In this document: positions 1 to 9,886 of the stretch, piece by piece
Numbering within the stretch: position 1 is the first letter of the stretch
How the letters are laid out: each line of letters begins with the position of its first letter
DNA from: Betaproteobacteria bacterium
GTDB lineage: Bacteria; Pseudomonadota; Gammaproteobacteria; Burkholderiales; Casimicrobiaceae
DNA length: 12,774 nucleotides
Assembly (NCBI GenBank): GCA_003153335.1
Contig: PLYG01000233.1
Coordinates: 1 to 12,774 of the forward strand
Direction: 5' to 3'
Notes under the pieces: generated by a model
What the model saw: only the letters and a program-made list of their open reading frames with translations
What the model was told of the DNA's origin: nothing
Database searches by the model: none
Program-made: the position numbers and the translations under genes

Positions 1-212
1 CAAGGTGATCACGGGCGATCATTGACCATGGCCCGCATCATCGGCGAACGCCGCAGTCGGGGCGATCAGTGGAAATCCCCGGCGGTGTCGCAGACAAGCG
101 CAATGGTCAGGCGTGCACCCGGCGCACCGGCCCTCCGACAAAATCCGCGGGCCGCCGCCATCGCACAAGCCGGCGCACCTGCCGCTCTCCCGGTGCGGGG
201 ATTCGTATCTCG

Positions 213-746
213 TCAGCAGTCTTGGACCGTCATGCGCGGCCTGCCCGACTTGGCAATGACCACACCACGTCCATTTCCGCTGTCGCAGAACGCAATTGTG
301 GCCGCCAGGAAGGCGCCGTTGTATTGCTGCGGCATGCCGAAAGGGCCAAACGCGATATAGCCCGGCGTGGTATTGGCAATCACGCGGGTGGCAGGCTTCA
401 GGCGCGCATGACTGTGGATCAGCGGCTCTCCCGGTTCTATCTGGCGATTGCCATTGGTGTCGACGAAGACCGTCCATCCCGCGGCCCAGTCGCCGTTGAC
501 TGGAAGAAGCGTGACGCGGGTGTTGCGCTTGGCCGCCTCGGACCGGGTCAGTTCAATGGCGAGGAGAAGATCGCTGGCTTCGCCGGTCACCCGCGTGCGC
601 CCGATCACGCCACTGTAACTCGCAGCCCCCAGTCCACTGAGAATGGCGATGATAGCCAGCGCGACCAGAAACTCGATCAGACCGAATCCGGTACGGGCCG
701 GCAACCGGCGCCGGCGCAAGCATTCGGCGGTGAGAAATTCTGGCAT
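213..746 (-). CDS. fimT: FimT/GspH-type pseudopilin (type IV pilus or type II secretion minor pilin)
   Basis: The 177-residue product has a class III prepilin signal. A basic leader (four consecutive Arg, residues 11-14) ends at Gly20, followed by FGLIE with the conserved Glu25 at position +5 and a hydrophobic helix to about residue 40. The expected cleavage is between Gly20 and Phe21 by prepilin peptidase, which would also methylate Phe21. The rest fits the GspH/FimT globular domain: a region rich in Arg and Glu after the helix, then a C-terminal part with FGPFG, FCDSGNG and SGRPR. Such minor pilins prime pilus or pseudopilus assembly at the inner membrane. The ATG at 746 is the only ATG, GTG or TTG between the upstream in-frame stop and the signal, but it has no clear ribosome binding site; TTG codons at residues 10 and 15 are alternatives. 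The gene lies 196 nt after ispH, an order that recalls the fimU-pilVWXY1E cluster next to ispH in Pseudomonas. FimT, FimU and GspH cannot be separated from this sequence alone. Confidence 0.86.
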   Translation of the reverse strand: MPEFLTAECLRRRRLPARTGFGLIEFLVALAIIAILSGLGAASYSGVIGRTRVTGEASDLLLAIELTRSEAAKRNTRVTLLPVNGDWAAGWTVFVDTNGNRQIEPGEPLIHSHARLKPATRVIANTTPGYIAFGPFGMPQQYNGAFLAATIAFCDSGNGRGVVIAKSGRPRMTVQDC

Positions 747-900
747 CGGAGAGTAGCGACGAAGTGACCTATACGCGCTTGGGCGAGAATACCGGGTTGG
801 TCAGCGGCCGACCCTACCCTTCCGGGGCGGAGGTGCGCGGGGCTTGATGCTCCGCCTCCTTCGAACGGTCGACCGCGCTCCCCAACGGCATCGGCACGAT

Positions 901-938
901 AAGACGTCTTGCACGGACCGTGGGATTGCCGCCAATCC
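901..938. repeat. three adjacent inverted repeats just after ispH
   Basis: Three dyad symmetries lie almost end to end. 901-910 is a perfect 10-bp palindrome (AAGACGTCTT). 912-922 is CACGG-A-CCGTG. 923-938 is a 6-bp stem (GGATTG/CAATCC) with a 4-nt loop. On the minus-strand transcript the last one forms a hairpin starting 4 nt after the ispH stop codon. No T-run follows, so a Rho-independent terminator is not supported. It could be a weak terminator, an mRNA 3' stabilising hairpin or a protein-binding site. Confidence 0.4.
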
Positions 939-942
939 AATC

Positions 943-1896
943 CTAGTCCTGCACGGGAACGTCCGCTACACGCCCGCCGACCAGCCCCTTCGGCATCGGA
1001 AACGTGACGTGTTCCTCGATGCCCTTCAGTTCCCGCACGTTGACGGCCCCCAGAGCACGCAAGCGGGTGATGACCTCCCCTACCAGGAGCTCGGGCGCGG
1101 AAGCGCCAGCAGTGACGCCAACGCGGCGTTTGCCCGCGATCCAGTCGGCCTGCACGTCGTCGGCACTGTCGACCATGTAAGCCGGGACATTCCGCTGCTG
1201 CGCGACTTCGCGCAGCCGGTTCGAATTGGAACTGTTGCGCGAACCCACAACGATGACCACATCGCATTGCGGCACCATGAATTTCACCGCGTCCTGCCGG
1301 TTCTGCGTGGCGTAGCAGATATCGTCCCGCTTCGGTCCGACGATATTGGGGAAGCGCGCTTTCAACGCCGCCACGATCAGTTGCGCATCGTCAACGGAAA
1401 GAGTGGTCTGGGTGACATAGGCGACTTTTCCCGGATCGGGAACTTGCACTCTCGCGACCTGTTCGACCGATTCGACCAGGTGCATCCCGCTCTCCGCCTG
1501 CCCGAGCGTTCCTTCGGCTTCCGGATGTCCCTCATGGCCGATCATGATCACGTCGAAGCCCTGACCGCGCATTTTGGTGACTTCGACATGCACCTTGGTG
1601 ACCAGCGGACAGGTTGCGTCAAAGACGTTCAACCCACGCGCCCTGGCTTCGCGGCGCACCGCTTGGGGGACGCCATGGGCGCTGAAAACCACTGTCGCGC
1701 CGGATGGAACTTCGCTCAGATCTTCGACGAACACCGCCCCCTTCGCCCGCAAGTCGTCGACGACATGCCGGTTGTGGACAATCTCGTGCCGCACATAAAT
1801 CGGACGCCCGAATTGGGCCAGCGCGGCCTCCACAATGGCGATGGCGCGATCGACACCGGCGCAAAAGCCGCGTGGGTTGGCGAGCAGTATTTCCAT
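943..1896 (-). CDS. ispH: 4-hydroxy-3-methylbut-2-enyl diphosphate reductase
   Basis: IspH (LytB) reduces HMBPP to isopentenyl and dimethylallyl diphosphate, the last step of the MEP isoprenoid pathway, in the cytosol using a [4Fe-4S] cluster. The 317-residue protein has all the family landmarks. The three cluster cysteines are Cys12 (NPRGFCAGVDRA), Cys96 (DATCPLVTK) and Cys194 (DICYATQNRQ). The substrate-binding residues include His41 (HEIVHN), His74 (FSAHGV), His124 and the proton-donor Glu126 (GHEGHPEAEGT). The motifs TQTTLSVDD, GSRNSSNSNRL and GVTAGASAPE are also intact. Length and residue numbers match E. coli IspH closely up to Glu126. The start at 1896 is fixed by an in-frame TGA seven codons upstream with no other usual start codon between. 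There is no recognisable Shine-Dalgarno sequence, so translation may depend on coupling to what lies upstream. The spacer to lspA is 88 nt, and fkpB, which sits between them in E. coli, is absent. Confidence 0.97.
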   Translation of the reverse strand: MEILLANPRGFCAGVDRAIAIVEAALAQFGRPIYVRHEIVHNRHVVDDLRAKGAVFVEDLSEVPSGATVVFSAHGVPQAVRREARARGLNVFDATCPLVTKVHVEVTKMRGQGFDVIMIGHEGHPEAEGTLGQAESGMHLVESVEQVARVQVPDPGKVAYVTQTTLSVDDAQLIVAALKARFPNIVGPKRDDICYATQNRQDAVKFMVPQCDVVIVVGSRNSSNSNRLREVAQQRNVPAYMVDSADDVQADWIAGKRRVGVTAGASAPELLVGEVITRLRALGAVNVRELKGIEEHVTFPMPKGLVGGRVADVPVQD

Positions 1897-1984
1897 GAGC
1901 AGTGGGCTTCGCGATCAGTAAGAAGGGTTGGACGCAGCGTTGGCGGCGGGAATTGCCGGAACGTGCGCACGGCCGGACATCATG

Positions 1985-2510
1985 TCACTCGCGGCTCGCA
2001 GGCGTATCGACCCGCCGCTGGCGGAAACTGTCCAGGATCAGCAGGCCGGCGCCGATCGTGATCGCGCTGTCCGCGACATTGAATGCGGGCCAGCTCCAGC
2101 CGCCATGATAGACGACCAAAAAATCAACCACCTCGCCCATGCGAATGCGATCGATCACATTGCCGATCGCCCCGCCAAGAATCAACGCCAGGCCCAGATG
2201 CAGTTGCGTGCTGCCGGCGCGCCGCAGAAACAGCATCAGCGCCACGCTCACGGAGAGCGCCAGCCCGACGAAGGCGTAGCGCTGCCATCCCGACGCGTCG
2301 CTCAGAAAACTGAATGCCGCACCGCGGTTGAACGCCAGCACGAGATCGAAGAGTCCGTCAATAACGGGTAACCGTTCGCCGAACCGGAATCGCGCCAGGA
2401 TCAGCCACTTGGTGAACTGGTCCGCCAGCACGATTGCCGCGCTCAAGGCCAGCCAACGCAGCCACAGCGGGTTGGCCGCTTTGCCCTTGGCGCCGAAAAG
2501 CAGCGTGCCG

Positions 2511-2518
<8 letters not shown>
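1985..2518 (-). CDS. lspA: lipoprotein signal peptidase (signal peptidase II)
   Basis: LspA is an inner-membrane aspartyl protease that cuts the signal peptide from diacylglyceryl-modified prolipoproteins at the lipobox. The 177-residue product has four hydrophobic stretches (about 17-41, 78-98, 106-122 and 145-165), as the family requires. Conserved boxes in order are DQFTKWL (33-39), FNRGAAFSFL (63-72), GNVIDR (119-124), VVDF (130-133) and FNVADSAI (146-153). The conserved aspartates are Asp33, Asp123, Asp132 and Asp150. By comparison with the P. aeruginosa structure the catalytic pair would be Asp132 and Asp150; older Bacillus mutagenesis pointed to the equivalents of Asp123 and Asp150. 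The start codon overlaps the end of ileS by 8 nt (ATGCCTAG), and a strong Shine-Dalgarno sequence inside ileS supports this start. Co-translation with ileS is likely. This pairing of ileS and lspA is widespread in proteobacteria. Confidence 0.96.
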
Positions 2519-5288
<2,770 letters not shown>

Positions 5289-5396
5289 GTCTTTGAGATG
5301 AGATTACTGCAGTCGCAAGATGCCGCGTACGACGCGTAAAGCAGGTACGCCGCGGCTCGATGAGGTTAAGCGATTATCAGCCCCGCCGGGCCAGTA

Positions 5397-5432
5397 ATTC
5401 GTCCGTGCATTCGCCGGAACATTCGCCTGCAT
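5397..5432. repeat. three imperfect 12-nt tandem units in the ribF-ileS spacer
   Basis: Read on the plus strand, three consecutive 12-nt units start with the same bases: ATTCGTCCGTGC (5397), ATTCGCCGGAAC (5409) and ATTCGCCTGCAT (5421). On the transcribed minus strand this appears as (G/A)CGAAT every 12 nt. The core of each unit is 7 nt with one mismatch; the other five positions vary. It could be chance, a small coding repeat or a binding site array. Confidence 0.4.
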
Positions 5433-5442
5433 GCGCACCCCA

Positions 5443-6393
5443 TCACGACACAGTCTCCAGTTGTTCCAAATAGGCGCGGGCCTGCTCCGCATCGCGGCGA
5501 ATTTGCGCCTGCAGTGACGGCAGGTCCGGATACTTCACTTCGTCGCGGAGCTTGTGCAGGAATGACACGCAGATCCGCCGGCCGTAGATCGGCTCGTCGA
5601 AGTCGAACAGGTATACCTCGAGCAATGGCCGCCCATGGGCATTGATGGTCGGCCGCATCCCCAGCGACGCGACACCGTAACGGGGCTGGGAACCGAGACC
5701 GTCAACCTTGACCGCGCAAATGCCCGTGAGCGGTGGCGTAAAGCGCAGCGGCAGGTTAGCCGTGGGAAATCCCAGCGCGCGCCCCAGTTTTTCGCCATGC
5801 GCAACCCGGCCGGTGATCGAATACGGGCGGCCGAGCAGTTTTTCGGCAACATCCAGCGCGCCCGCCTGCAGCGCCGCACGCACTGCGGTGCTGGAGACAC
5901 GTTGGCCTTCGTGCAGCACCGTGTGCATCCGTTCCACGGTAAACGTCGTCGCGGCGCGCAGCAGGTCTATCGTCCCGGCGCGCTTGTGGCCGAACCGGAA
6001 ATCGTCGCCGACCAGCAGCCAGCGCGTGCGCAAGCGCCGCTCCAGGACGGTACTGATGAATTCCTCGGCGCTCAGCGCGGCCAATCGCGCGCCGAATTCC
6101 GCGATCACGACATGCTCGATGCCGGCTTCGCGAAACCGCTGCAACTTGTCGGACGGAGTCGAGAGATGCGGCACGATGCCGGTTCCCGCCCGGCGCGCAA
6201 AGAATTCCTTCGGCGACGGATGAAAAGTCAGCACGGCCGGCGAGAGGCCCAGATCCGCTGCCGCCTCGACAGTGCGGTCCAGCATGGCCCGATGCGCGCG
6301 ATGCACCCCGTCGAAGTTGCCGATCGTGAGCGCGACCGGAGCCCCGTCGCCCCCCATCACCGCCGTCCCGGACAATCTCCGCGTTACCCGCAT
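5443..6393 (-). CDS. ribF: bifunctional riboflavin kinase / FAD synthetase
   Basis: RibF phosphorylates riboflavin to FMN and then adenylates FMN to FAD, in the cytosol. The product is 316 residues, the usual size. The N-terminal FMN adenylyltransferase domain begins with ALTIGNFDGVH (residues 21-31). The nucleotidyltransferase signature that normally reads HxGH is here HRAH (His31 to His34), an Ala33 replacing glycine. The C-terminal riboflavin kinase domain is complete: GRVAHG, LGFPTANL with the PTAN motif at 210-213, GVASLGMRPT, and LEVYLFDFD with the expected catalytic Glu259, then FLHKLRDEVKYP. I chose the ATG at 6393 because it gives the normal N-terminus, with GNFDG about 25 residues in. 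The open frame runs on upstream to 6699, but that part overlaps the end of addA and has no family similarity. The ribosome binding site is weak. The gene lies 70 nt after addA and 154 nt before ileS, the ribF-ileS order common in proteobacteria. Confidence 0.95.
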   Translation of the reverse strand: MRVTRRLSGTAVMGGDGAPVALTIGNFDGVHRAHRAMLDRTVEAAADLGLSPAVLTFHPSPKEFFARRAGTGIVPHLSTPSDKLQRFREAGIEHVVIAEFGARLAALSAEEFISTVLERRLRTRWLLVGDDFRFGHKRAGTIDLLRAATTFTVERMHTVLHEGQRVSSTAVRAALQAGALDVAEKLLGRPYSITGRVAHGEKLGRALGFPTANLPLRFTPPLTGICAVKVDGLGSQPRYGVASLGMRPTINAHGRPLLEVYLFDFDEPIYGRRICVSFLHKLRDEVKYPDLPSLQAQIRRDAEQARAYLEQLETVS

Positions 6394-6463
6394 TTCCAGA
6401 CTTTCGATTCCAACATCGACCCGTACCCGCTGAACAACATGAAATTTTAACCGATTCAAGCGT

Positions 6464-9400
6464 TTAAGGTACAGGAACCTCTCCGATGCCTGGCGCCCAT
6501 TCGCGCCACGCGTCGTGCAGCGGCCAATAGAGGCCCAGACGAAGCGGCCGCCGCTCGATTTTTGTCCAGATCCGCGCATAGCGTTCCAGTTGCTCGCGAT
6601 GTCGCTCGACTTCGCTGTCCAGAAACCGGTCGAGATCCGGGCCGCGGTGCAGACTGGTCTTGAAGTCCACAATCCAGCGCACGCCGTCGCTATCGACAAA
6701 GGTCCAATCCACGACTATCCGCACCAAGCGGCCGTCCTCGATGGTCGTCAAAGCGCATTCGGAGCGGGGATCGGTATGGTCCGGCGCGAACAGCCAACGG
6801 CCACGCGTGGCACCCAGACTCGTTGCCACTGCGCGCTTGACCCGCTCCAGCGCGTCGTCGATCTCCTCAGGCGGCACGCCTTCCTCCGCCAGTGCGACGC
6901 GCGACAGCGCTTGCGCGCGTTCGAGCCTGTCTGCATCCCAGGCCGCCAGGCCCTCCTCCCCGACGCGACGCAGACACTCGTGCGCGACGATCCCCACGGC
7001 GCGGGCCGTATCCTGCGCCCAGTCGTACACGACCGACGGGCGGGCCGCGGGTTCGACCTCGGCGGGTTTTGCAACCCGCAGATTAGTCATCAGCGGGGGT
7101 TGCCAACCCGGCGCGAGGCGTCGCAGCGACTGCGGCGGACTGACGTGATGGTCGGGCTCCGCGGTCGACGCAGGCGCTGTCGGCCGCGGCCATTCCGCAG
7201 CAAGCGCGGGCCAGAGCAAACCCAACGCGGAGTCGGCGGGCGGCTTGTATTCATCGCTCCCTGGCGCCATGACGGCAATCCAGTGCAGGGCCAGCTTCGC
7301 CCGCGTCGCGGCGACGTAGAGCAGTCGCGCCAGTTCGTGGCGCTCTTCTGCCCGACTGCGCCGGTGCAGGTAATCGTATTGCGTATCGATGTCGAGTCCC
7401 TGCTCCTGGATCGGCGCCAGCAGCAGTGTGCGCGCCCCCGAAGTCGTCCGTCCGGCGCGCCAGCGCAACAGCGGCGGATCGCTCCTGCCCGAGCCCTGCG
7501 CAAGACCCAGCACGATCACGGTGTCGAACTCCAGCCCCTTGGCCCGATGCATGGTCATGATTTGCAGCGCAGGTCCCGCGCTTGACGTGGCAATGGACTC
7601 GCCGAACAGCCGGTCGACCGCGGACTCGAATTCCGTCCAGTCGAACGCCGGCTGTGCCGAACGCTCCGTGAGCAAACGCCAGTATCGCTCGACGTCTCCC
7701 ACATCGGTGGCGTCCGTCAGCGTTGGCGGTCCGCCCAGTCGCAGCCACGCCGACTCGGCGGCCTGCGCCAGGGCTCCCCGCGCAGCCCGTACCACAGCGC
7801 CCACAAGTATCGGCGCGCACCGTTGCAGGCGCGATTGCCCGTCCTGGCTCAATGCCTGCCACTGCTCGATGGAATGCAACCGGCTGAGGACCGGCTCCTC
7901 GCCCATTCCGTCAACCAGACGGGTGAGGTCGACCAGCGTCAATCCGCACCACGGCGCCCGCAGCACCGCAAGCCAGCTCAGACGGTCGGCGGGCTCCAGC
8001 AGCGCGTGCGTCAGCGTGAGGCAGTCGATGATTGGTTGTTTGGCCGCAAGCGGATCGATGTCGATGGCTTGCCACGCGAGGCCCGCACTGCGCAGCGCCG
8101 GAATGATTTCGCGCAAGTGACTGCGTGCGCGGACCAGGATGGCGATCGATCCCTTCGGGTCAGCCCCGCGCGCCTGCTGCACCAGGTCGACGACTTTCTT
8201 GCCTTGCCCCGCCGCATCCGGCGCCGCATGCAGACGGACGCCGATCGCTTCGCCGGCGCCTTCGCCCTCGCCGCTGGCGGCAGCCGTGGCGCTGACAAAA
8301 CTGGCGGCGCCCTCCTCCGGCCTGTCTTCATCCGGCAATATCAGGGCGAACACGCGATTCACCCATTCGACCAGCGCAGTCCGCGACCGGAAATTCACCC
8401 GCAGGCGCAGCGGCTGTAGCGGCATTCCGTTCAAGCCGTCTTTCTGCGCATCGAGGAACAAGCCCACCTCCGCGCCGCGGAAACGATAGACCGACTGCAT
8501 CGGATCGCCCACCGCGAACAGCGTGCGCCCGTCGCCTTCCGACCAACCTGCCGTCAGGCGGGCGATCAGACCGAATTGCGACAGCGACGTATCCTGAAAT
8601 TCATCGACCAGTACATGCGCGATGCGCTGATCGTAGGCCAGCAGCAAATCGCCGGGCGCGCTTTCATCGCCCAGCACCTGCAATGCGCCGAGCGCTACTT
8701 CGACAAAATCCGTCCGGTCGTTTTCGGCGAAGACCAGGCGCAATTGCGCCACGGCAAGCGGCAGCGCCGCGAGCAGTGCCGCGACCGCTTCCCACTGGGC
8801 AGCCGTGTAGGACGCTGCGGGGAGGTGCTGGAGCCTTGCCCACGCATCGACCCAGTCCGGCGCATCCCGCAACGCCGCGAGCACGTCCTCCATTGCGCTC
8901 TTGTAGTGCTCGCGGTGCGCTTTTTCTTCCCCCTTGGCTCCCGATGGCGCAGGAAAGCCTTGCGTCGCATTCACCTGCTTGCGCAGCGCGCCGCTCTGGG
9001 TGAGGATGCAGTTGGCGATGAGTCCCCACTGCGCCGCATGTTCGGACGCCGCTTGCGGCCAGACCGCGGGAGGAACCGGTATAGGCCGTGCTGACGAAGC
9101 CTTGGCGCCCGCCGCCAGATTTTCATGCGCATACGCCATCAAGTCGATGATGGGTTGCTGCAGTCCGCCCGGAAAAACCGACTCGGCTGCAGCCAACTCG
9201 TGTCCGATCACCGCGCGCCAGTTGCGCTCGAGCTCCTCGCGCAAATCGGGCTGCGTGGCCGCGTAAACCAGCCACGGCAACCATTGATCGCGGTGGGCGA
9301 GCATGCCGGCAATCAGGCCGATCAGGCGATCGATCCGGTTGTCCAGATGCGCCAGCAACCGCGCGACAGGCGCCGACATCGGCTGCGTGAGCACCGTGCG

Positions 9401-9886
9401 TCTCGCCGCTTCGGCGTACAGCGCCGCGGAATCTTCGGACACACCCGAGATCAGTCCGAGCCCCGCGCTCAACGGCGCGGCGCGCGTGAGCTTCGCGCAC
9501 CAGGCGTCGATGGTCTGGATCGCCAGCCGCGACGGATGCGCGCCCAGTTCCCAGCCGCACCGGGCGGCGTGCGCGGCCAGATCTTTCGCCAGCATCCACG
9601 TCAGGCGATGATGTTCGGTGTCGGGCCCGGGCAACTCCGCGCTGGCCAATGCTTTGAGCACGCGGTCACGCATCTCGCCCGCGGCCTTGCGAGTGAAGGT
9701 CATCGCGACGACGTCCTCGGGCTGGTCGACCGTCGCCAGCAGCCGCAAATAGCGCTGGATCAACAACTCTGTCTTGCCGGAGCCTGCAGGCGCCTGGACA
9801 ATGAACGAGCGGGCCGGATCCAGCGCGGCAGCACGGGCCTCCCGGTCCGCCGCGCGCAGTGCAGTTGACTCCGGCGTGGCGATCAT
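6464..9886 (-). CDS. addA: AddA-type UvrD-family helicase with C-terminal RecB-like nuclease
   Basis: This 1140-residue protein is a superfamily 1A helicase fused to a PD-(D/E)XK nuclease, the catalytic subunit of an AddAB/RecBCD-type double-strand break resection enzyme. Helicase motifs are complete: Walker A APAGSGKT (32-39), motif Ia MTFTRKAAGEM, motif II DEFQDT (428-433), motif III GDPMQSVYRFRG (from 460), motif IV VNFRSRT, motif V MTMHRAKGLEFD (777-788) and motif VI LLYVAATRAK (855-864). The nuclease domain has His969 (GIVAHECLRR), Asp1060 (VVDW), Asp1074 and Lys1076 (VDFKTS), and a downstream HREQLERYA. It should therefore both unwind and cut DNA. Its ATG overlaps the addB stop in ATGA, so the two subunits are probably translated together. 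Databases may call it exodeoxyribonuclease V subunit beta or UvrD/REP helicase. No recC or recD homologue is visible in the window, and its partner is AddB-like, so addA is the better name. Confidence 0.92.
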   Translation of the reverse strand: MIATPESTALRAADREARAAALDPARSFIVQAPAGSGKTELLIQRYLRLLATVDQPEDVVAMTFTRKAAGEMRDRVLKALASAELPGPDTEHHRLTWMLAKDLAAHAARCGWELGAHPSRLAIQTIDAWCAKLTRAAPLSAGLGLISGVSEDSAALYAEAARRTVLTQPMSAPVARLLAHLDNRIDRLIGLIAGMLAHRDQWLPWLVYAATQPDLREELERNWRAVIGHELAAAESVFPGGLQQPIIDLMAYAHENLAAGAKASSARPIPVPPAVWPQAASEHAAQWGLIANCILTQSGALRKQVNATQGFPAPSGAKGEEKAHREHYKSAMEDVLAALRDAPDWVDAWARLQHLPAASYTAAQWEAVAALLAALPLAVAQLRLVFAENDRTDFVEVALGALQVLGDESAPGDLLLAYDQRIAHVLVDEFQDTSLSQFGLIARLTAGWSEGDGRTLFAVGDPMQSVYRFRGAEVGLFLDAQKDGLNGMPLQPLRLRVNFRSRTALVEWVNRVFALILPDEDRPEEGAASFVSATAAASGEGEGAGEAIGVRLHAAPDAAGQGKKVVDLVQQARGADPKGSIAILVRARSHLREIIPALRSAGLAWQAIDIDPLAAKQPIIDCLTLTHALLEPADRLSWLAVLRAPWCGLTLVDLTRLVDGMGEEPVLSRLHSIEQWQALSQDGQSRLQRCAPILVGAVVRAARGALAQAAESAWLRLGGPPTLTDATDVGDVERYWRLLTERSAQPAFDWTEFESAVDRLFGESIATSSAGPALQIMTMHRAKGLEFDTVIVLGLAQGSGRSDPPLLRWRAGRTTSGARTLLLAPIQEQGLDIDTQYDYLHRRSRAEERHELARLLYVAATRAKLALHWIAVMAPGSDEYKPPADSALGLLWPALAAEWPRPTAPASTAEPDHHVSPPQSLRRLAPGWQPPLMTNLRVAKPAEVEPAARPSVVYDWAQDTARAVGIVAHECLRRVGEEGLAAWDADRLERAQALSRVALAEEGVPPEEIDDALERVKRAVATSLGATRGRWLFAPDHTDPRSECALTTIEDGRLVRIVVDWTFVDSDGVRWIVDFKTSLHRGPDLDRFLDSEVERHREQLERYARIWTKIERRPLRLGLYWPLHDAWREWAPGIGEVPVP

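Noticed and set aside
69..767. 232-codon plus-strand ORF opposite fimT
   Set aside because: The minus strand here encodes a convincing prepilin; the plus-strand product has no hydrophobic core or motif.
844..2061. 405-codon plus-strand ORF opposite ispH and the lspA 3' end
   Set aside because: It is fully antisense to ispH, whose catalytic motifs are intact. The translation is rich in His, Arg and Asp with no domain, as expected for a shadow frame in GC-rich DNA.
5289..5442. T-box riboswitch upstream of ileS
   Set aside because: I see no T-box consensus, specifier loop or terminator/antiterminator pair, and T-boxes are mainly found in Gram-positive bacteria.
5635..6450. 271-codon plus-strand ORF opposite ribF
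   Set aside because: Antisense to ribF, with a biased Arg/Gln composition and no motif.
6394..6699. Upstream extension of the ribF reading frame
   Set aside because: It would overlap the addA coding end, adds 102 residues without RibF similarity, and the ATG at 6393 gives the normal family N-terminus.
6515..7585. 356-codon plus-strand ORF opposite the addA 3' end
   Set aside because: Antisense to the AddA nuclease region, which carries clear conserved residues on the minus strand.
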